From Thermoproteota archaeon (GTDB lineage: Archaea > Thermoproteota > Thermoprotei_A > Sulfolobales > Ignisphaeraceae): 64,000 nucleotides of DNA. Position 1 is the stretch's first letter; the number at the start of each line of letters is the position of its first letter. The stretch spans positions 372,001 to 436,000 of the forward strand of contig JAUQPB010000001.1 of the NCBI GenBank assembly GCA_030550585.1, written 5' to 3'. The notes under the pieces were generated by a model that was not told the DNA's origin, ran no database searches, and was given only the letters and a program-made list of their open reading frames with translations. Of the stretch, positions 60,656 through 64,000 are shown piece after piece. Both the position numbers and the translations under genes were made by a program.

Positions 60656-61165
60656 ATGAGAATACCCCTTGACACAATATGCGTTAAAAGTGGTGTTTTA
60701 TGTCCTAGATGCAGAAGACTAGTAGATAGTGGTACCTATTCACAAAGAGAAGTGGAAATAATGAAGCACCTGCTAGAATTAGAAGAACAGGATCCAAACT
60801 ATAGATTCCTCAAAGATACCACATATGTGAAAAGCTATGAGACAAACTCCATCGTAGTAACAATATTAGAAGCAGATGATTCGATACCACAATCAATGTT
60901 GATAAAGCTTGGGAAAGCACTAAGCGAAAGGATTGGAATGAAGGTACGGGTAATAAGAAAAGCCGATCCAAAAAACCTAATAGCTCAAATAATAGCTCCA
61001 GCAAGAATACATGGTGTCAATAGTGTTTGGACACCTGATGGAGATGTCCAGCACATAATTAGAATATCCAGATATGATGCACGGTTTTTGCCTTTGGAGA
61101 TAAAAGAGTTAGAGCAACTCCTTGCATCCATATTCCACGAAAACTATAGGATCAAAATATTTTAA
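60656..61165 (+). CDS. KH-domain protein, NusA-like with N-terminal zinc-ribbon-like start
   Basis: About 169 residues. RIPLDTICVKSGVLCPRCRR is followed by helices and a KH/NusA-like half (ISVRVIRKAD-type region, here IGMKVRVIRKADPKNLIAQI, IAPARIHGVNSVWTPDGDVQ). It probably binds RNA. ATG 60656 is chosen because GTGAG precedes it at spacing seven; GTG 60644 is also possible. Confidence 0.72.
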   Translation: MRIPLDTICVKSGVLCPRCRRLVDSGTYSQREVEIMKHLLELEEQDPNYRFLKDTTYVKSYETNSIVVTILEADDSIPQSMLIKLGKALSERIGMKVRVIRKADPKNLIAQIIAPARIHGVNSVWTPDGDVQHIIRISRYDARFLPLEIKELEQLLASIFHENYRIKIF

Positions 61166-61229
61166 ATTAATACATTGTTTACATCTTTCTAAGACCAACA
61201 ATAGAGACATTCCAATAACGTTATTTTGA

Positions 61230-61303
61230 AGCCGCGGCCGGGATTCGAACCCGGGACCTCCGCCTTACCAGGGCGGCGCTCTACCAGGCTGAGCTACCGC
61301 GGC
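61230..61303 (-). tRNA. tRNA-Thr (anticodon GGT)
   Basis: Cloverleaf on the minus strand: acceptor GCCGCGG/CCGCGGC, anticodon stem CCGCC/GGCGG with loop CTGGTAA, T arm CCGGG-TTCGAAT-CCCGG, discriminator U. No intron, no encoded CCA. Confidence 0.97.
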
Positions 61304-61497
61304 TTCACTTCAAATCGATATTTTCAGTTTCAGTTATAGTATTTAAATGTTTTTGAGTATAAACACCTCTTTGCTATGAAATAGAACTGCTGAATGCAAT
61401 ATATTGGGCTTACAGTGAGAATGCTAACCAATGAAATTCCTGAAGTAGGTAATGTCCTGTTTATTATTCTTTCAGATCAGGCCGACGTCATCATACT

Positions 61498-62376
61498 TCA
61501 GTATGGAGTGAATTCATCACTATTACAATTGGCTTTACCGAGTAGTGATTTACTTATATTGTCCAGATCTGTTTCGTTTAATGCTGGTTTGTACAACTCT
61601 TTATTGTGTAGTAGTTTTAGGCACTCTTCTTCAACTGGGTGAAGATTTTTTGCAGGTATTATAAGTGTATATAGAGTATTTTCGATAAACTCCTTCTTGA
61701 TTACTTCCTCTGTTTTTAGCACCAGTATTCTTTGCCTGTCACTTAGAGCATCCGCTATTACTACTACAATATCGTTGTTTGATAAAACATCTTCTCCTTG
61801 TCTCTTCTGAATATCTATAAGTGTTTTCACAGCCTCATTAGGCTTCATGTAATATCCGTGCTCTACATCAACCTCTAGTAAAAATAGTGTATGTAGGTTT
61901 TGACTGCGATTATTCTTTAAGACAATAAGTGGATACTCATATACAATACCGTTTTTGCTACTCACAATAGTAGCTATTTTACCAAATTTGTATGCCTGTA
62001 AACATGATATTGAAATCGCTGTATTGAATATTGATGTCGCTGGAGATATATCAATCTCGATGCCTTTTTTAAGTGCTTCAACAACTATAGTATGATGAGT
62101 TGTTGCAATCAGCGGATCTCCAATGACAGCTATACACACATCCTTTTTTGTGGACTCCCCCAAAATAGAGTCTATAGCCTTGCCTTCTAACATATCTCTC
62201 TTAGCAACAACAACCTCTTTTTTTATATTCGATAAAAGCCTTATTAAAATTCCTATGTGAGGAAACCATACACTTGTATAAGAATCCACAATTATTTTAT
62301 CGCACGTCAATAGCTTCTTTAGGTTGCCTAGTGGTATGAAGTCAACTGATAGACCCAAGCCTATGAGCCGAAGCAT
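61498..62376 (-). CDS. dph5: Diphthine synthase Dph5 (DphB)
   Basis: 292 residues. LRLIGLGLSVDFIPLGNLKK is the N-terminus of the tetrapyrrole-methylase-like fold. CIAVIGDPLIATTHHTIVVE is the SAM site, and SPATSIFNTAISISCLQAYK and LLEVDVEHGYYMKPNEAVKT follow. It methylates the elongation factor 2 histidine during diphthamide synthesis. ATG 62376 overlaps the HD gene stop by one base. Confidence 0.95.
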   Translation of the reverse strand: MLRLIGLGLSVDFIPLGNLKKLLTCDKIIVDSYTSVWFPHIGILIRLLSNIKKEVVVAKRDMLEGKAIDSILGESTKKDVCIAVIGDPLIATTHHTIVVEALKKGIEIDISPATSIFNTAISISCLQAYKFGKIATIVSSKNGIVYEYPLIVLKNNRSQNLHTLFLLEVDVEHGYYMKPNEAVKTLIDIQKRQGEDVLSNNDIVVVIADALSDRQRILVLKTEEVIKKEFIENTLYTLIIPAKNLHPVEEECLKLLHNKELYKPALNETDLDNISKSLLGKANCNSDEFTPY

Positions 62377-63644
62377 TATGTAATCTTGTCCCTCATTATT
62401 TTTGTTGCTATATCCCAGCTACTGGATAGAACATATAAGCGCTTGACATGATATTTTTTTGGAAGCTTTGGAATTATGCTGTTCTCAATGTTAGATATGG
62501 CTACAGATTGTTTGTTGCCCAATATAATCCTTGGAGCAACGTGAGGATCCTCTTCAACAATTCTAATATCATCAACGAACATAGCTATTTCATATGGTTT
62601 AACGTACTTGCTTAACTCATTTATAATACTCTTAAGCTCTTTAACATCATCATCATTTTCTAAATCAAGTATATCATTACTAAACTTCGATTTTTCTACT
62701 ACGATTTTGTATCCTCGTCTGAATAGAAAAGCTTTGATAAGATCTCTGAGTTCTTGAGATGTTAAAGAGTCTTTGTACAGCTTTATTAAAACCCCCATCA
62801 ACCAGTCGTCGTGCCACAACGCTATGTCGCCGTTTTCTATGAGTTTCTTTAAATCATTTGCACTTTTTGGAAGAAGAGCGTCACCATAATTGTTGTAGAG
62901 CATTTCGTATATTCTTCTAAGCAGTGTTTCATATCCAACAACTGTTTTGTGATAGTACACAGTTTTGTACATATGCATTCTAGCGAGATAGAAGTTTTCG
63001 AGTGCATCTATACCCTTGTCTAATATAGCTATGTTCCCATCGCCATCCACAACAAGTGTAGATATTATTCTCTGTAGATCTATTATCCCATATGTTACGC
63101 CGGTGTGTATAGCATCTCTTATTAAATAGTCCATTCTATCAACATCTATGTCACTAGATAGAAGCTGGTTATATATAGGCTCCCTATATCTACCCTCTAT
63201 TATAGCCGTAATTGTTTTTGGATCATAGCCAAAATAGTTGAGAATATCCCTAATCTCGCTTCCAAGTATAATCATCCTAGTAATTTCTTCATGACCCAAT
63301 CCAAGCAAATCTTTATAGAAGGGCTCGATAGCATGACTAAACGGAGTGTGTCCTATGTCGTGGAGAAGCGCAGATAATCTAAGCATCTGAACATCATCAA
63401 ATGAATATATGTAGCCCAGCTCTGCAAGCTTTTCTGCTACCAGCCCCATCAAATGTGTGGCGCCAATGCTGTGACTAAACCTGGTATGGGTTGCACCGGG
63501 ATAGACATACCATGCCACTGCCAATTGTTTTATATATCTAAGCCTCTGAAAATAGGCTGTGTCAACGATTTTGAGCTCCACCTCCGTCAAATCTATATAG
63601 CCGTGAACCTCATCATAGATTTTCTTTGCGCCTACACTATTCAT
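62376..63644 (-). CDS. HD-domain phosphohydrolase, dNTPase (SAMHD1/dGTPase)-like
   Basis: About 422 residues, preferred ATG 63644 (ATG 63668 is also in frame). HTRFSHSIGATHLMGLVAEK gives the first His, LSALLHDIGHTPFSHAIEP the HD pair, and IDVDRMDYLIRDAIHTGVTY the downstream Asp. Members hydrolyse dNTPs or act on phosphate esters. It is translationally linked to dph5. No allosteric site can be assigned. Confidence 0.88.
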   Translation of the reverse strand: MNSVGAKKIYDEVHGYIDLTEVELKIVDTAYFQRLRYIKQLAVAWYVYPGATHTRFSHSIGATHLMGLVAEKLAELGYIYSFDDVQMLRLSALLHDIGHTPFSHAIEPFYKDLLGLGHEEITRMIILGSEIRDILNYFGYDPKTITAIIEGRYREPIYNQLLSSDIDVDRMDYLIRDAIHTGVTYGIIDLQRIISTLVVDGDGNIAILDKGIDALENFYLARMHMYKTVYYHKTVVGYETLLRRIYEMLYNNYGDALLPKSANDLKKLIENGDIALWHDDWLMGVLIKLYKDSLTSQELRDLIKAFLFRRGYKIVVEKSKFSNDILDLENDDDVKELKSIINELSKYVKPYEIAMFVDDIRIVEEDPHVAPRIILGNKQSVAISNIENSIIPKLPKKYHVKRLYVLSSSWDIATKIMRDKIT

Positions 63645-63731
63645 AACCCTGCTTCTATGCTTGTACAAAACATTGCACCAGCAACTGTAGTACTTAAGTA
63701 TTACTTGTTCTTGCTTAGCCGCTAAGTAAAT

Positions 63732-63974
63732 CTATATGCAAATACCATATTGCTTTACAACGCTTAATATCTGCTTAGCCATATCTGAAGACACGTTCTT
63801 TCTTCTTGTTAGCTCCTCAACAACGTCATCTGGAGTTGGATAAACATCAGAACATAACATAACTAAACTTGCAACAAGCTCCAACACATAGTAATTCATT
63901 GAACCTAAAACGTTTTTTACATCAATTAGTAGATTCTCAACTCTCTGAACTGCTGCAGCTTCCACCTCACTCAA
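63732..63974 (-). CDS. Small helical hypothetical protein
   Basis: 80 residues from TTG 63974 to stop 63732. It is helical (VENLLIDVKNVLGSMNYYVL, DDVVEELTRRKNVSSDMAKQ) with an acidic N-terminus and no known motif. It precedes the HD phosphohydrolase gene on the same strand. Confidence 0.5.
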   Translation of the reverse strand: MSEVEAAAVQRVENLLIDVKNVLGSMNYYVLELVASLVMLCSDVYPTPDDVVEELTRRKNVSSDMAKQILSVVKQYGICI

Positions 63975-64000
63975 TGAATTGATGTATGCTGTATTCAGAT

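Overview
The window reads as chromosome from a hyperthermophilic crenarchaeon (Thermoproteota). The grounds are: TATA boxes and GGTG-type ribosome binding sites; archaeal or crenarchaeal genes such as rpl13e, rps17e, rpl40e, Rpb8, Lsm, TFE, PAN, thermosome, Hjc/PINA and archaeosine TGT; the bifunctional FBP aldolase/phosphatase; an archaeal-type AglB; and many VapBC toxin-antitoxin pairs. An Ignisphaera- or Desulfurococcales-like host fits, but I cannot prove it without a search.

Positions 1-13.7 kb are accessory and decaying. They hold the first codons of a sugar nucleotidyltransferase running off the left edge, an FkbM methyltransferase, a shortened NAD-dependent epimerase and one intact family 2 glycosyltransferase. 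Around these lie relics of at least three more glycosyltransferases, a GNAT acetyltransferase broken by one in-frame TAA, a PaREP1 gene with a one-base frameshift, a broken retropepsin-like protease whose last ~57 bp occur a second time at 3 kb, and four vapBC modules. It looks like a surface-glycan island with heavy turnover.

Positions 13.9-21.5 kb hold one minus-strand operon for a membrane-bound complex I-like enzyme (A, B, CD fusion, H, I, J, K, L, N). Its large subunit keeps both CxxC motifs needed to bind a NiFe centre, so it is probably an energy-converting [NiFe] hydrogenase with complex I-type A, J and K subunits.

Positions 22-64 kb are core genome. They include tRNA-Gly(TCC), two HtrA-like proteases, TIM next to FBP aldolase/phosphatase, ABCE1 preceded by a 25-codon Glu/Trp micro-ORF, a Cgi121-Urm1 pair, S17e, thermosome, a HerA-like ATPase, Rpb8, Lsm, TgtA with a stand-alone PUA protein, PAC2 and PAN. 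A plus-strand information-processing run follows (MBF1, HflX, Trm56, TFE, C5 methyltransferase, SPOUT-like, radical SAM). Then come tRNA-Leu(GAG), AglB, ZPR1, Hsp20, an FAD protein with a 49-residue eight-cysteine partner, a candidate C/D box sRNA aimed at the peptidyl-transferase centre, a TtuA-like thiolase, L13e-Hjc-PINA, L40e, tRNA-Thr(GGT), Dph5 and an HD phosphohydrolase.

Two themes cross the window. First, several conserved genes have no ATG/GTG/TTG where their conserved N-terminus begins. Some fit a CTG start behind a GGTG site; others need one base added or removed in a homopolymer. Second, small genes shorter than 60 codons (micro-ORF, Cys-rich protein, L40e) carry some of the most interesting signals.
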